Shown piece by piece: positions 47,080 to 59,262 of a DNA stretch of 64,000 bases. Numbering within the stretch: the stretch's first letter is position 1; each line of letters begins with the position of its first letter. Under the pieces are notes generated by a model that worked only from the letters and a program-made list of their open reading frames with translations, had not been told where the DNA came from and ran no database searches. Origin of the DNA: Corylus avellana (lineage: Eukaryota; Streptophyta; Magnoliopsida; Fagales; Betulaceae); assembly GCF_901000735.1 (NCBI RefSeq), contig NC_081545.1:12431132-12495131 (forward strand), given 5' to 3'. The position numbers and the translations under genes were made by a program.

Positions 47080-47482
47080 AACTTTGATTTCATTGGATTG
47101 TGGTTTTGAATTTCTTACTTGGTTCTTAAGAAACTCCAAAAAGGAAAATATCAGGAGATTTTTTTTAAAAAAAGATTTTATGTAGATTTACCACGTTTGT
47201 TTAAATAAATGACATAAATCTTTTACGTCGTTTGTACATTTAAACAAAGTAAAAAATGTAAGTTGTTTTTCAAAAGATGTTTGTTGGTTTTACATCGTCT
47301 ACCCCTAAACAACTAAAATTAATGTCGTTTCACTGTACAAACAATGTAAATAATTTTCTTGACCCCATGTTTATGCCATTTGATAAACAATGTTAAATAA
47401 GCAACATCCATTGATTGACGTCATTTATTCTATTATCCACATCGTTTTTCAAACAACGTGAAAAGTAGTTTTTTTTGTAGTG
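47080..47482. mobile_element. CACTA right subterminal region
   Basis: Repeated units of the type GTCGTTTGTAC, AAATGACATAAA, CATCGTTTTTCAAACAACG occupy about 47195-47465 on both strands and end at the TIR. Such degenerate reiterated motifs are expected as transposase binding sites of CACTA elements. Confidence 0.55.
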
Positions 47483-47975
47483 TCTGAAATTTGTTTTGTA
47501 TGGAAAAAGTCATCTTTAATTGAGCTTGAAAGTTGCATTTGAATTTTTTTAGGTTTTTAGTGTTGGCCTATTCAGTTATCAAAACAAGCATTGTAAGCCT
47601 CGAAACACTTTGTTATGTTGGTGGTTTTATTTTAAAGTTGAAGTTGTGGAATTTATAGTAGTGTATGTTGTTAGGTCTTAGATTGGCCTAATTCAATGAT
47701 CATTCTTGTAATGTCTGTGTGTTTAAAACTTTGAGTGTCTGTATGTAAAACCTTAGGGGTTGTTTGAGGGGTGTTCTCAGTGTTTTTACGATCTTCTAAG
47801 AAGTTCTCTGGTTTTCCATCAAAAGTTTCATTAGAACGAGGATCGTAACGTAACTAAATAAAGAGCCTTCTGTTTTCCCGTTAGAATAGAACATGTAATG
47901 GGAGTAAAAATTGGTCTCCTTGTTTTCTTGTCAGGAGGCTTGTCAAGACGAGGATGTGACTTTAAGAAAGACAGC
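47483..47975. other. Unassigned intergenic DNA left of the duplication junction
   Basis: No coding motif, repeat or RNA gene recognised. The right edge (about 47975) is the point where sequence matching 29128 onward begins. Confidence 0.4.
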
Positions 47976-48888
47976 TATAAGTTATGATCATACCTTCATC
48001 CACATTTGCCAAATCTTCCATGTAACTTTAAGAAAGACAGTTTCCATATCATAACTTATGAACTTCATCTTTGGCCATCCTCTTCTCTAAAACTTAAATT
48101 GACCTTTGATAAATGATTGATCAAACCTATACTAGCTAGTCACAGCTAGTTCCATTAAACACTTAAACTGGAATTTTCATTGCTGGCCAATAGTAATCTT
48201 TCTTACTATTTACTTCAACCCATAACATGGATCATACCTATGCAAAAACAGCTTCCAAACAAAGCATTGCAATAAAATTTTGATGTAATTTCCTCCCAAA
48301 AAAATTATCCTTAAAATCCACTAATTCACAGCATAACAATAATCCTATAGTCCTTATGAATCCAAATTTACCCAAAGTAATATATTCCTCAAAACACTGT
48401 TAAAGATGAACCATCAATTAACTTTAGTACCTTTATTCCATAATCAAAAATCAAGGATAGCCACTTATAGCTTAAGATTGACTGAGTCCGAAAAGAGAAT
48501 TTGTAACCCATGCTAGCCCATGGAAATCACGTCAATGTTGAATCATTTAACAAATCACAACCTAAAGACTCAATAAGATGTCTCAAAATATAATACAACT
48601 TGAACTAAAGTCTAATGTCAAAATACCTTAACGTTTCAAAAATTATGACTCTCATATATCTAGATAAATTACTTATCAAACTTTACCAAACATATACATC
48701 ATAAATCCATCTTACCCTTGTAGTGGAGATTATAGAATCACACAAGTATATAAATCCAGTTTTATAAGAAATTCATAATCTTCTGTGAAAACTCAAAACC
48801 TTTCATTAATCAAAACAACCACTATAATTTTAGATGCACATAGTTTAGATATCAGGGTCTGTGTACCTCAATACTCATGACAGTCAAA
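47976..48888 (-). mobile_element. T2 internal region (duplicate of T1)
   Basis: Matches 29128-29713 and then 37431-37700 without the B2 insertion, and retains about 50 bases (48566-48616) lost in T1. The last five bases, TCAAA (48884-48888), are the left target duplication of B3. Confidence 0.8.
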
Positions 48889-50030
48889 TGATAAGTGCTA
48901 AAATATTCATATTTTCAGCCCTTATCTTACATGTTTTAATCCTTTGGCTATAGTTAATTAGGCCATTTTACTTCATTTTTGTGTTTTCGATGTTTTTACT
49001 GGCTTTGGGAAGAAAGTGAAGTAAAACTGGGTGATTTAGGCTCAAAAAGAGAAGATGGAAAAATTGGAGCTCCCTGGTACTACGATCAATCGCAGGGTAC
49101 CTGCGATCGAGTGCAATACCAGAGAAGATGTTGCACGAGCCAGCCCAAGAGCGATCGAGTGCAGGGCAAAAGATTGATCGATCACAGACCTGCAATCGAG
49201 CGCACCCGTGCGCAGGAGGCATTCCAAGTGGCGGCTATAATGTCCCTATTTCCATATTAGGGTTTTTCAAACTCCAAATTGTAATAGGATTGAAACCCTA
49301 CGAAATCCCTAGGGATTATTACTTTTCCAAGGACTTCTAAAGCCTATAAATAAATTCCTAAGCCTTTAGAATAGGAAGGCTTGGAGGCTTGGAGAAGGGA
49401 GAAGAATAGGAGCTCTCAAGTCAAGTCTTGGGTTTATTCTTTCCTTTCTTTTCTTTTATTTTATGAAGATGTTGAACATCAACTCTATGTGTAGCTAATT
49501 TATTTAGTAGGGCTAGATTGAAGCCCTAGTTATGTTTAGTTAATATTTCAATATTGGCACCTTTGTGATGGTTATGTTATGCTATTTAACTTGGTTAATT
49601 CCTACTTTTATGAATTCTTCATATGTGTGTGCCTGATCAACATATGCATGTGGTATAGACTAGTTAATTAAATCAATTTGGATGATCGAGTCCTGGGTTT
49701 AATGTAAGTAACAAAAGAAATCCATACCGGGTTCTTGGGTTAATCAACATGGGGAACCGAGAGTAGACACCCATGCCCTAGGCCTCATGTGTTTGTTGAT
49801 TTCCACAGATTCATGCTTTCCTAAAGAACAACTTAGTAGACACTCATACTAAATCCTTTAAGAAAGAAAAGAATTAGAGTAAACACCCATGCCTAATTCG
49901 TTGCCTAGGAAAATCAATAGCCTAAGGAGTAGACACCCATACCTTTAGGTTGGCAAACATTAAATATGCATAACATGATCAAAGCATTGGCATATTGTTA
50001 TATTAGCTAGATATAATTAGTGGTCAATAT
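48889..50030 (+). mobile_element. B3 5' LTR, left part
   Basis: TGATAAGTGCTAAAA start, target duplication TCAAA (48884-48888; partner 57444-57448; empty site 37696-37700 in T1). It is interrupted at 50030 by another family B LTR and resumes at 51388. Palindrome cluster at 49082-49215. Confidence 0.92.
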
Positions 50031-51387
50031 TGATAAGTGCTAAAATATTCATATTTTCAGCCCTTATCTTACATGTTTTAATCCTTTGGTTTTGGTTAAT
50101 TAGGTCATTTTACTTCTTTTTTGTGTTTTTGATGTTTTTACAGGCTTTTGGAAGAAAGTGAAGTAAAACTGGGTGATTTAGGCTAAAAAAGAGAATATGG
50201 GAAAATTGGAGCTTCCTGGTAGTGCGATCAATCGCAGGGTACTTGCGATCGAGCGCAATACCAAAGGAGATGCTGCACGACCCAGGCCAAGAGCAATCGA
50301 GCGCATGCAAAAGAGGCATCAATCGTAGACGTGCGATCGAGAGCACACAGGCTGCGATCGAGCGCACCCGTGTGCAGGAGGCATTCCAAGTGGCGGCTAC
50401 AATGTCTCTATTTCCATATTAGGGTTTTTCAAAATCCAAATTGTAATAGGACTGAAACCCTGCAAAAACCCTAGGATTTACTACTTTTCCAAGGACTTCT
50501 AAAGCCTATAAATAGACTCCTAAGCCTTTAGAATAGGTAGGCTTGGAGAAGGGAGAAGAATAGGCGCTCTCAAGTCAAATCTCGGGTTTATTCTTTCTCT
50601 TCTTTTCTTTTATTTTATGAAGATGTTTAACATCAACTCTATGTGTAGCTAATTTATTTAGTAGGGCTAGATTGAAGCCCTAGCTATGTTAAATTAATAT
50701 TTCAATATTGGCGCCTTGTGATGATCATGTTGTGCTATTTAACTTGATTAATACCTGCTTGCATGAATTTCTCATATGTGTATGCCTGATCAACATGTGC
50801 ATGTGGTATGGACTTGTTAGTTAGATCAATTTGGATGGCCAAGTCCTGGGTTTAACTTAAGTAACAAAAGAATCCACACCGTAATTCTTGGGTTAATCAA
50901 CATAGGGAACCGGGAGTATGTATCCATGCCCTAGGCCTTGTGTGTTTGTCGATTTCCATAGAACATATGCTTTTCTAAAGAACAACTTAGTATAGACATG
51001 CTAAATCCTTTAGAAAAGAAAAGAATTAGAGCATGGACCAAGTGGCTAATTCGTTGCTTAGGAAAATCAATAGCTTAAGGCGTTAGAGTTTAACCCTTAG
51101 GTTGGCAAACGTTAAATATCCATAACTTGATCAAAGCATTGGCATATTGAAATACTAGTTTAATATAATTAGTGGTGGATATCAAAGCCCTACCCTTTGT
51201 TATCATCACATCAACAATTAATCTTTATTTTGTTTTTGCTTCAGGAATTTATTTTTAAACATAAATTCAGCAATCCTCGTGGGAATAATCTTGTATTTGC
51301 ACCCTATACTAACATGTTGACCTTGTGCACTTGCATGTAAAATGTACAATTATTTACCTATTAATTTAGGTAGATTTTTGCACAACA
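50031..51387 (+). mobile_element. Solo LTR, family B, inserted in the B3 5' LTR
   Basis: TGATAAGTGCTAAAA...TTGCACAACA, 1357 bases. Flanks AATAT (50026-50030) and GATAG (51388-51392) each differ by one base from GATAT in uninterrupted LTRs, a decayed 5-bp duplication. An insertion of the family into its own LTR at internal DNA, not a tandem recombination product. Confidence 0.85.
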
Positions 51388-51598
51388 GATAGCAAAGCCT
51401 TACCCTTTGTTATCATCACATCAACAATTAATCTTTATTTTGTTTTTGCTTAAGGAATTTATTTTTAAACATAAATTCAGCAATCCTCGTGGGAATGATC
51501 CTATACTTGCACCCTATACTACCATGTTGACCTTGTGCACTTGCAGGTAAAACCTACAATTATTCACCTATTCATTTAGGTAGATAATTTGCACGACA
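51388..51598 (+). mobile_element. B3 5' LTR, right part
   Basis: Continues the interrupted LTR and ends TTTGCACGACA. The variant ending 'acctattcatttaggtagataatttgcacgaca' is shared with the B3 3' LTR and no other copy, confirming the pair. Confidence 0.9.
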
Positions 51599-51604
51599 AG
51601 TTTT

Positions 51605-51622
51605 TGGCACCGTTGGCGGGGA
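51605..51622 (+). promoter_or_regulatory. B3 primer binding site, tRNA-Asp (two changes)
   Basis: TGGCACCGTTGGCGGGGA, 16 of 18 bases complementary to the tRNA-Asp 3' end. Confidence 0.85.
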
Positions 51623-51769
51623 TTGTGGTGAATTTTGTTTAAATTTATCTTCCTTTAGTTTTGTTATTTTAATTTTCAATTTTTAATTTAGTATTAGCAA
51701 AAATCAAAAAGAATTTCTTGTTTCACTTAACTTTTTTGTTTTCTGTTGCAGGTTGCGGATTGGCATTCT

Positions 51770-53293
51770 ATGATTGCGATCAATCGTCAGCCAAGTGCGA
51801 TCGAGCGCACTGCCAAGTTCTTGCAAGGTTGTCGATCTCAAGCCTCAACCGTTTTTCCCCTCAATCCTGAAAGTGAGCGGACAATTCAACAACGACCTAG
51901 AGGCAAAAAAGAAGAAGAAGTTGAAATGGAAGACTTGCAAGAAAATCCAATTGGGCCAAGACTCCTAGAAGCAAATCCACCACTAGTGAGGAGACCAATG
52001 AAGCAAGCATACGTGCCAACAAACCTCCATCAACCCTCATGTATAGCATATCAACCGGAGGTGGATGGCAGTTATTATATCTCTCCCCAAATCCTCAATG
52101 CATTGACTCACTTCAGAGGCACAACTACTGAGGATCCCAACTTGCATCTTAAGGAATTCTTTGACTTATGCAAGTTGCAGAATGTTCAAGGCCTAACTCC
52201 AGAGAGACTCAGGTTAGTTCTCTTTCCTTTTTCCTTGAAAGATAATGCTAAACTGTGGTACAATTCCTTGCCTGCAAAGTCCATTCATACTTGGGAAGAA
52301 TTGACCACCAAATTTCTGAAGAGGTTTTTCCCAGCCCAGAAGACAAAGCAACTTAAAAGGGAACTTCAAATGTTCTAACAACGAGATGGAGATTTGTTCT
52401 TTGAAGCATGGGATCACTTCAATTCCTCACTTCTAAAGTGTCCCCATCACAACATCCCTCAAGATGGGCAGGTACAAATTTTCTATGAAGGATTAGATGA
52501 TACTAACAAAGGGATGGTTGATTCAGCTTGCGGAGGAACACTTATGGAATGGAGTAGTGAGGAAGCTGTGGAACTTTTTGAGACATTAAGTGAGCAATCA
52601 CAACAATTCTATTCAAGAGGAAGGAGAGGAGTCGAAAGTAAGGGCATGTATGAAGTGAATCTCAGTGGAGGATCAACTAATCAGTTGGTTGCAGTAGAAA
52701 TGAAATTGGATATGCTTGTGAAGGCCATGACTGTTCAGAAAATTTCACCTCTGCAACAGGACACACAATTCCAGGTATGTGCTATTTCTTCCCATTTAGA
52801 TCACACCACTGAGAAGTGTCCTTTTGCAGAACAAGAAGAGGTGAACTTTGTGGGACAAAACAATTATCCCCACAAGAACAACCCATACTCCAATACTTAC
52901 AATCCAAGATGGCATAACCATCCCAATTTCTCCTGGAGTAATAATCAAGGACAGCAGAAAGGGCCCCAACAAGCAAGTCAACCAACTCAAGAACCAAAGA
53001 TGAACCAACTGGAGAATATGATACATAACCTGGTGACTTCACAACAAAAATTCTTGGCTGATCAAAAACATGTCAATACAAAGACTGAGCAAGCCATACA
53101 AAAGCTGGGAGTGCAAATGGGTCAGATGGCAAAGGAGTTGAGTGAGAGGAAGAAGGGAGAATTCCTAGCTCAAACATTACCTAACCCAGGCAATCACCAG
53201 CAGCTGAAGGCAGTCACAGTTCAAAGAGGTCCCACTCCTACAAGAGCACTTGAGCCTAATTCTGAAGAGCTCAAGTGTAGCTCTTCACACTAG
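51770..53293 (+). pseudogene. B3 gag (single nonsense mutation; best-preserved copy)
   Basis: First ATG at 51770; the frame is open to 53293 (about 508 codons) except one CAA-to-TAA change at 52376-52378. Order: basic leader overlapping palindromes (codons 1-20), acidic stretch (about 45-60), Retrotrans_gag-type core (about 110-260: FRGTTTEDPNLHLKEFFDL, WYNSLPAKS, FFPAQKTKQLKREL, HFNSSLLKCPHHNI, FYEGLDDTNKGM), zinc-knuckle region near codon 340 with the second cysteine replaced (CAISSHLDHTTEKC), N/Y-rich NPYSNTYNPRWHNH, and a helical C-terminus (MNQLENMIHNLVTSQ). No protease or reverse transcriptase follows. Confidence 0.85.
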
Positions 53294-54102
53294 GAGTCCT
53301 ATAGTCACCAGTAGATGCGTTGAGCAGGCAAGAACCTCAAGCGCATCTACTCACAATAGTGGTACTGATGCCACTAAGAGGACGGTAACATTTTCTCTCT
53401 TGTCTTTTCATCTTACTTTCTTTCCTTCACACATGTCTTCATTATCCCTGATGTTTTGACCATTTACTTTTCTTTTGTTTAAAAAGAAAAAATTAAATTT
53501 TGACATTCGGGTACTACGATCGATCGTAGGGTCCTTGCGATCAAGTCTAGTTACCGAAAGGGGTTCGATACTTTCTGTTAGTGCAATCGAACGCACCCAA
53601 GGTGCGATCGAGCGCACTATGCCCAGGCATGCGCGCCTCTGACCAAATATGATCGAGCGCACTTGGACAGCAAGGTCTGCGACCTATTTTAGGTCACTTT
53701 CCCTTTGGCCCACATATCACTATTCCGGCACCATACAGGATCTACACAAAACCTCCCCCTCCAGTACTCATCTTCCTCCCATCTTACACCTCATTTTCAC
53801 AAATCTCACCACACCACCACCACATACATCATTCTCCGACCACCATACCACCTTCTTTCACCGAAAACCACCTCATACATCCCATCCTCACCCCCAACCC
53901 TCAATATCTTCGAACATTCATCCAACCTCCAATTTTTTTCAATTTTTCTCGCAATTGTGGGTGTTTACCCACCCACATTGCCTCTGTTTTGGAATTGTTT
54001 GCGTTTTTGCAAGGAGTTTGGAACATCCTAGGCCGAAGTTGTCTTTGTGGTCAATCGGAGTGCACACTACCTGTTCGACAAAAGTCCCCAACCAAGTCCC
54101 AA
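53294..54102 (+). repeat. B3 spacer with palindrome cluster
   Basis: Matches the B1 and B2 spacers: palindromes (ACGATCGATCGTAGG, GATCGAACGCACC, TGCGATCGAGCGCAC) at about 53514-53665, a C/A-rich tract, then 'gtgggtgtttacccacccac' near 53957. Where pol is expected there are only 800 bases. Confidence 0.7.
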
Positions 54103-55218
54103 ATGCCTAGAACACGTGCTTCATCTTCCAGAGGGTCAGGAGCTCATGATATTTCTCCCCCACCAGCTTTTCAAGAGCGAGAGCTGCTATTTGAAACGAC
54201 TTTCACCATAAGAGAAGATTTTCAACACAATGAGGCAACTCAATGGGCGGTTGCCCAGTTTAGGCGAAGGGGCCTCAAGAAGCTCTATAAGCCGGTCACT
54301 TCTACTGTCTATCGGAAGTTGGTTGTGGAATTCTATGCCAAGCTTTCTCATGATTATGACAGTTCGGCTGCTCTCTCCTCCAAAGTTCAAGGCCAAATTG
54401 TTCATGTGACGAGGGCCGACATAGCCACCGCCTTGCAGTGCAATGATGAGCATCCTCCCGAAACTGTAAATCTTGCCGAGCAACTGGCCCGATATTATGT
54501 GGCGGAGATCATCGAAGACATGTGCCAATGGGACTATGTAGATGCCCACCACAATGCTGGCAGCTGATCCAAGTTGCCAGGAAGGTTATGGTCCGTGGAC
54601 TCAGTGCTTCATCGCAATGCCTTCCCCTTAGGACACAAAACTCAAAGCCGAGATCAATTTCTACAAATCCTTTACGCCTTTCACAAGGATGCCTGGTATT
54701 CCATTCCCGAAATTATTTGGAATCAAATCCATAAATTTTGGAATGGAGTGCATGTTAGGGGAGCAGAGTCCACTCACTCATAGGGGTTGCCCTTCCCATA
54801 CTTGATCACATATATTCATCGAAGAAAGGGCATCAAGGGCACTACAGCGGACGAACTAGTCATGATCACTCCCATATTTGGCATTCGCCAATGGAATAAG
54901 AGTGGCTCCCATATGCCCCAAGCACTTCCAGAAGAAGGGGAAGAGGCAGAGGAGGTCGAGCCAATGGCTGAAGATGAACCGGCAGTTGAGCCGATAGCAA
55001 AAGCTGATGAAGAGGCCTCAATTGATGTTCAAGCCATCCAATACTGATCCCTTTGTGAGCAAATGGACGGTCTTTGGAGAGAGCTAGCTAATTAAAGAAG
55101 GGAAGCTAGGGAAGATAAGGTCGCCACGGACAAACGTTAACTGCCTTGGAAAACTTGATGCGGTCCATCCTAGCTCGGTTACCACCACCATCTGGAGCAT
55201 CTACTTCTGGGCAACATT
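54103..55218 (+). pseudogene. B3 second ORF, plant-transposon-protein type (broken)
   Basis: ATG at 54103 (MPRTRASSSRGSGAHD). The frame continues through stops at 54565-54567, 54781-54783 and 55045-55047, each a single-base change relative to B1 or B2. Conserved blocks: ERELLFETTFTIREDF, FRRRGLKKLYKPV, LVVEFYAKL, HVTRADIATALQC, ARYYVAEIIEDMCQ, FWNGVHVRGAEST, GIRQWNKS. The final coiled coil has a stop near 55094 and a frameshift near 55138. In each family B copy this ORF sits between gag and the purine tract, which suggests selection on the pair before decay. Confidence 0.7.
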
Positions 55219-56098
55219 AAGAGGGGACCACAGTCTGGTTGAAGACGTAAAACTTAGAGCTCATGGGAGGCACCCTATAGCATATCCTTTTGTTTTATTT
55301 TATTTTGTTTCTGTTTGTTATGTTTTATTTTACTTTGGTGTTTTTGTGTTTTAAGTCTTTTCTTACATTTTTGCATTCTGTTACTGCGATCGATCGTACC
55401 TTGTGTGCGATCGAGCACAAATTTCCTTTTGTCATTTCATCGCATTCTGTTAGTGCGATTGAATGCACCATGCGTGCGATCGAGCGCACTTGGCAGGATC
55501 CCATAATTATTTTTTTTCTGCTCAAATTTTATTTCATTTTAGTTTTGTTTCTTTTTACTTGTTTATGTGCTTTCTTATTTTGCAGGGACAAGTGTGCTTC
55601 AATCCAAGTTTGGGGGTGTGCTACAAGCCATGCTTTCCAAGACTATGTCCACTATATCTTGGGTACATTCTTTCCTTTACTTAGACACATTGGGGACAAT
55701 GTGTCATTTAAGTTTGGGGGTATGGGCACACATGTTTGTACACACACATTGTCCCAATTTCATGTTAAGTAATTAAATTTTAAAATTCCAATTCATTGTG
55801 AAGATGGAGTTTATCTTTTTAAGCTTGCTAACGAATGAGAATCATGGTTTTGAGTGATACCTTAATTTTCGGATAGCATAAACTCTTGCATGATGTTTGT
55901 GGGTAACATTTCTAGAAAACCCTCACGAGACTTCACTCGTCCACTAGGGAATTGCTAGGGGTTTAAAAGGCTTGTTGCATATGCTAAATGCAATCGTACA
56001 TCCCACGAAAGATGGATTTATCTTTTGTTTTCTGTTTTTTCATTCTTGCTTTTCGTTTTGTATTGCTAAGGGACTAGCAATATGCAAGTTTGGGGGTG
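55219..56098 (+). mobile_element. B3 3' non-coding region and purine tracts
   Basis: Palindromes at 55383-55493; purine tracts at 55606-55620, 55710-55724 and the functional one AAGTTTGGGGGTG at 56086-56098. Compared with B2, about 1.1 kb is deleted near 55766. Confidence 0.75.
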
Positions 56099-57443
56099 TG
56101 ATAAGTGCTAAAATATTCATATTTTTAGCCCTTATCTTACATGTTTTAATCCTTTGGCTATAGTTAATTAGGCCATTTTAATTCCTTTTTGTGTTTTTGA
56201 TGTTTTTACAGGCTTTTGGAAGAAAGTGAAGTAAAACTGGGTGATTTAGGCTTCAAAAGAGGAGATGGAAAAATTGGACCTCCCTGGTACAGCGATCAAT
56301 CGCAAGGTACCTGCGATCGAGCACAATACCAGAGAACATGCTGTACGAGCCAGGCTAGGAGCAATCGAGCGCAGGCCAAAAGAAGGATCGATCACAGACC
56401 TGCGATCGAGCGCACCAGTGCGTAGGAGGCATCCTAAGTGGCGGCTATAATGTCCCTATTTCCATATTAGGGTTTTTCAAACTCCAAATTGTAATAGGAT
56501 TGAAACCCTACGAAATCCCTAGGGTTTACTACTTTTCCAAGGACTTCTAAAGCCTATAAATAGACTCCTAAGCCTTTAGAATAGGAAGGCTTGGAGGCTT
56601 GGAGAAGGGAGAAGAATAGGATCTCTCAAGTCAAGTCTCGGGTTTATTCTTTCATTTCTTTTCTTTTATTTTATGAAGATGTTTAACATCAACTCTATGT
56701 GTAGCTAATTTATTTAGTAGGGCTAGATTGAAGCCCTAGTTATGTTTAGTTAATATTTCAATATTGGCACCTTTGTGATGGTTATGTTATGCTATTTAAC
56801 TTGGTTAATTCCTGCTTTCATGAATTCCTCATATCTGTGTGCCTGATCAACCTATGCATGTGGTATGGACTAGTTAATTAAATCAATTTGGATGATCGAG
56901 TCCTGGGTTTAATGTAAGTAACAAAAGAAATTCACACCGGGTTCTTGGGTTAATCAACATGGGGAACCGGGAGTAGACACCCATGCCCTAGGCCTCATGT
57001 GCTTGTCGATTTCCACAGATTCATGCTTTCTTAAAGAACAACTTAGTAGACACCCATACTAAATCCTTTAAGAAAGAAAAAGAATTAGAGTAGACACCCA
57101 TGCCTAATTCGTTGCTTAGGGAAATCAATGGCTTAAGGAGTAGACACCCATACCTTTAGATTGGCAAACATTAAATATGCATAACATGATCAAAGCATTG
57201 ACATATTGTTATATTAGATAGATATAATTAGTGGTGGATATCAAAGCCCTACCTTTATTATCATCACTTTAACAATCAATCTTTGCTTTTACTTAAGGAA
57301 TTTATTTTTAAAACATAAATTCAACAATCCTCGTGGGAATGATCTCGTAATTGCACCATATGCTACTATGTTGAGCTTGTGCACTTTGCAGGTAAAATGT
57401 ACAATTATTCACCTATTCATTTAGGTAGATAATTTGCACGACA
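56099..57443 (+). mobile_element. B3 3' LTR
   Basis: TGATAAGTGCTAAAA...TTTGCACGACA with target duplication TCAAA (57444-57448). Palindrome cluster at 56292-56426; TATA box near 56559. Confidence 0.93.
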
Positions 57444-57448
57444 TCAAA

Positions 57449-57934
57449 TAATCATCTGATCACTCCTATGAACATTATTGATATAATTATAATAATTTTA
57501 ATCTTAACTAATCTTAGCATTCTCTTCAAAGTCCTCAATATATCATCACTATGGATTTCTCATCCCTTGAATTTAAGACATGTCCTAATAAACCAATTTT
57601 AACCATACCAATACAAAACGTATATGTCTTTGCAAGAGTCATAAATCCCAGTTATCACTAGATTTGTTGTAGTATTAACAAGATCCACACTTTTAACAAT
57701 TTAGTCCTCAAGTTACAGAATATTCTAAATTCATTCCATCAAAATTCATTATAACCTTTCCTCTACTAGACCTCTTAATCTTGGTTACTATCTCAAAAAC
57801 TTGCAATTAATCACTATCTAACAGTGACACTAATCTTAAGCAATGATCATCACCAAATAGGTTGTTAATCCAAACTTAATATCCTCTAGTAACTGATGTC
57901 TCCAAATCAACTGAACCTCTTTGCTCTGATACAA
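57449..57934 (-). mobile_element. T2 internal region and primer site
   Basis: Continues T2 after B3, with a 380-base deletion at 57837 relative to T1 and a mutated tRNA-iMet primer site at 57923-57934. Confidence 0.75.
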
Positions 57935-57936
57935 CC

Positions 57937-59231
57937 TGTAACGGCCCAAGTTCTAGAGGTAGAGCGACTGAGAGCAATTGTAACATATTGTCACTTAAAA
58001 TATATATATATATATATATATTTCTCCTACCAGATGCTCACCATAGAAACATAACATTGCCATAGTACTGTAAACTCTTATTATTATGAAATTACAAACA
58101 CATAATGTGCTAGTATTCAATAATGTCAAAAAACGGTAAAGTTACAGAGTCTATGCTTGTCCCAAGTGGTCTAGTCTATAGAATGGAGTCCCAGAGACTT
58201 CTACTGCTACTGCTTCTACTAGTCCCAAATGATCGAGACTTTATCTACCAAGAGGCCTATCGGTACCCCTGTCCTCAATACTACGATATATAGGGTAATC
58301 TGAAAAAGATGTATAGGGAGAAGGGGTGAGTTCGACAACTCAGTATGTAGCCACAACACCAAGATGCTATAAAACATACTATGCAGATTTTTATGTCATA
58401 ATCCTTATCATGCACAATCACAATTTATGCAGAATAAAATAATAAAGCATGATAGTTGCAAAATGAGTAAGCACTTTTACTTTTCTTCCAAAATAATTGT
58501 TTTACCCTTTGACCCGAGACCGCAATTTTACCATGAACGGCGCATGTTACCCTGTCCTGAAGAACCTAGACCAGTCACATAAGCCCCTTTAGAGATAGGG
58601 GCAGTAAGAGGCACTGTAAACCAACACCGGCACGCGCACCTACATAATGAACTAATCCCGAAACTTCCATCGCAAAAATTTCATTGCCTCAGGTTAAAAA
58701 AGCGAATCTCCTAGCAGGGTAGTATGAACAAGAACCATAATAAACAAGTCTATTGGTTGTTGCTCATCCTGTCCTCATAGGGGAGAGCTACCAGGTTGGA
58801 ACTTCCCTAGGTGAAGGCCACTTGGCTGGTAGCACACATCTTCGGTGTGCTTGCCATGCTACTCATGTGGTACCGATCGTGACTATAATTCTGCCTCGGG
58901 TTAAACATTTATGAACATGAATGAACATGTAATAGTTCATACGATCTTCTTCTATAATGGTATAATAGACCATGAAACTTTGTGAGCTCCTTATATTCAT
59001 AATCACATTCATGCATAACTCATCAAAATGAGAAATAGAACTTGGCATTAAAATATGAAAGGAAGTGCAATTTCAAATCATGTCAGTAAATGATTTATAA
59101 AATCCCCAACATTTTTCAAAAGATTTATAATAAAATCTGTTGAGGTTTTTGGTGTTGTGTCCCCTTACCTGGCATTGCATGTCCTTAATTTGATTTCGCA
59201 TTCAACTCACAATTCCTTGGAGAGTTCTCAT

Positions 59232-59262
<31 letters not shown>

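Larger units (their letters stand above)
42904..47482. mobile_element. CACTA-type transposon, non-autonomous, with host gene fragments
   Basis: The left end reads AACTACAAGAAAA (CACTACAAGAAAA with first base changed) and the right end, on the minus strand, CACTACAAAAAAA at 47470-47482; these are the terminal inverted repeats of plant En/Spm (CACTA) elements. Flanks TTT (42901-42903) and TCT (47483-47485) fit a 3-bp target duplication with one change. Subterminal regions at both ends carry repeated GTCGTTT / AAATGACA motifs (42955-43065, 44735-44935, 47195-47465). It contains a TRIM, a family B solo LTR and two host exons but no transposase that I can see. Boundaries rest on short motifs. Confidence 0.6.
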
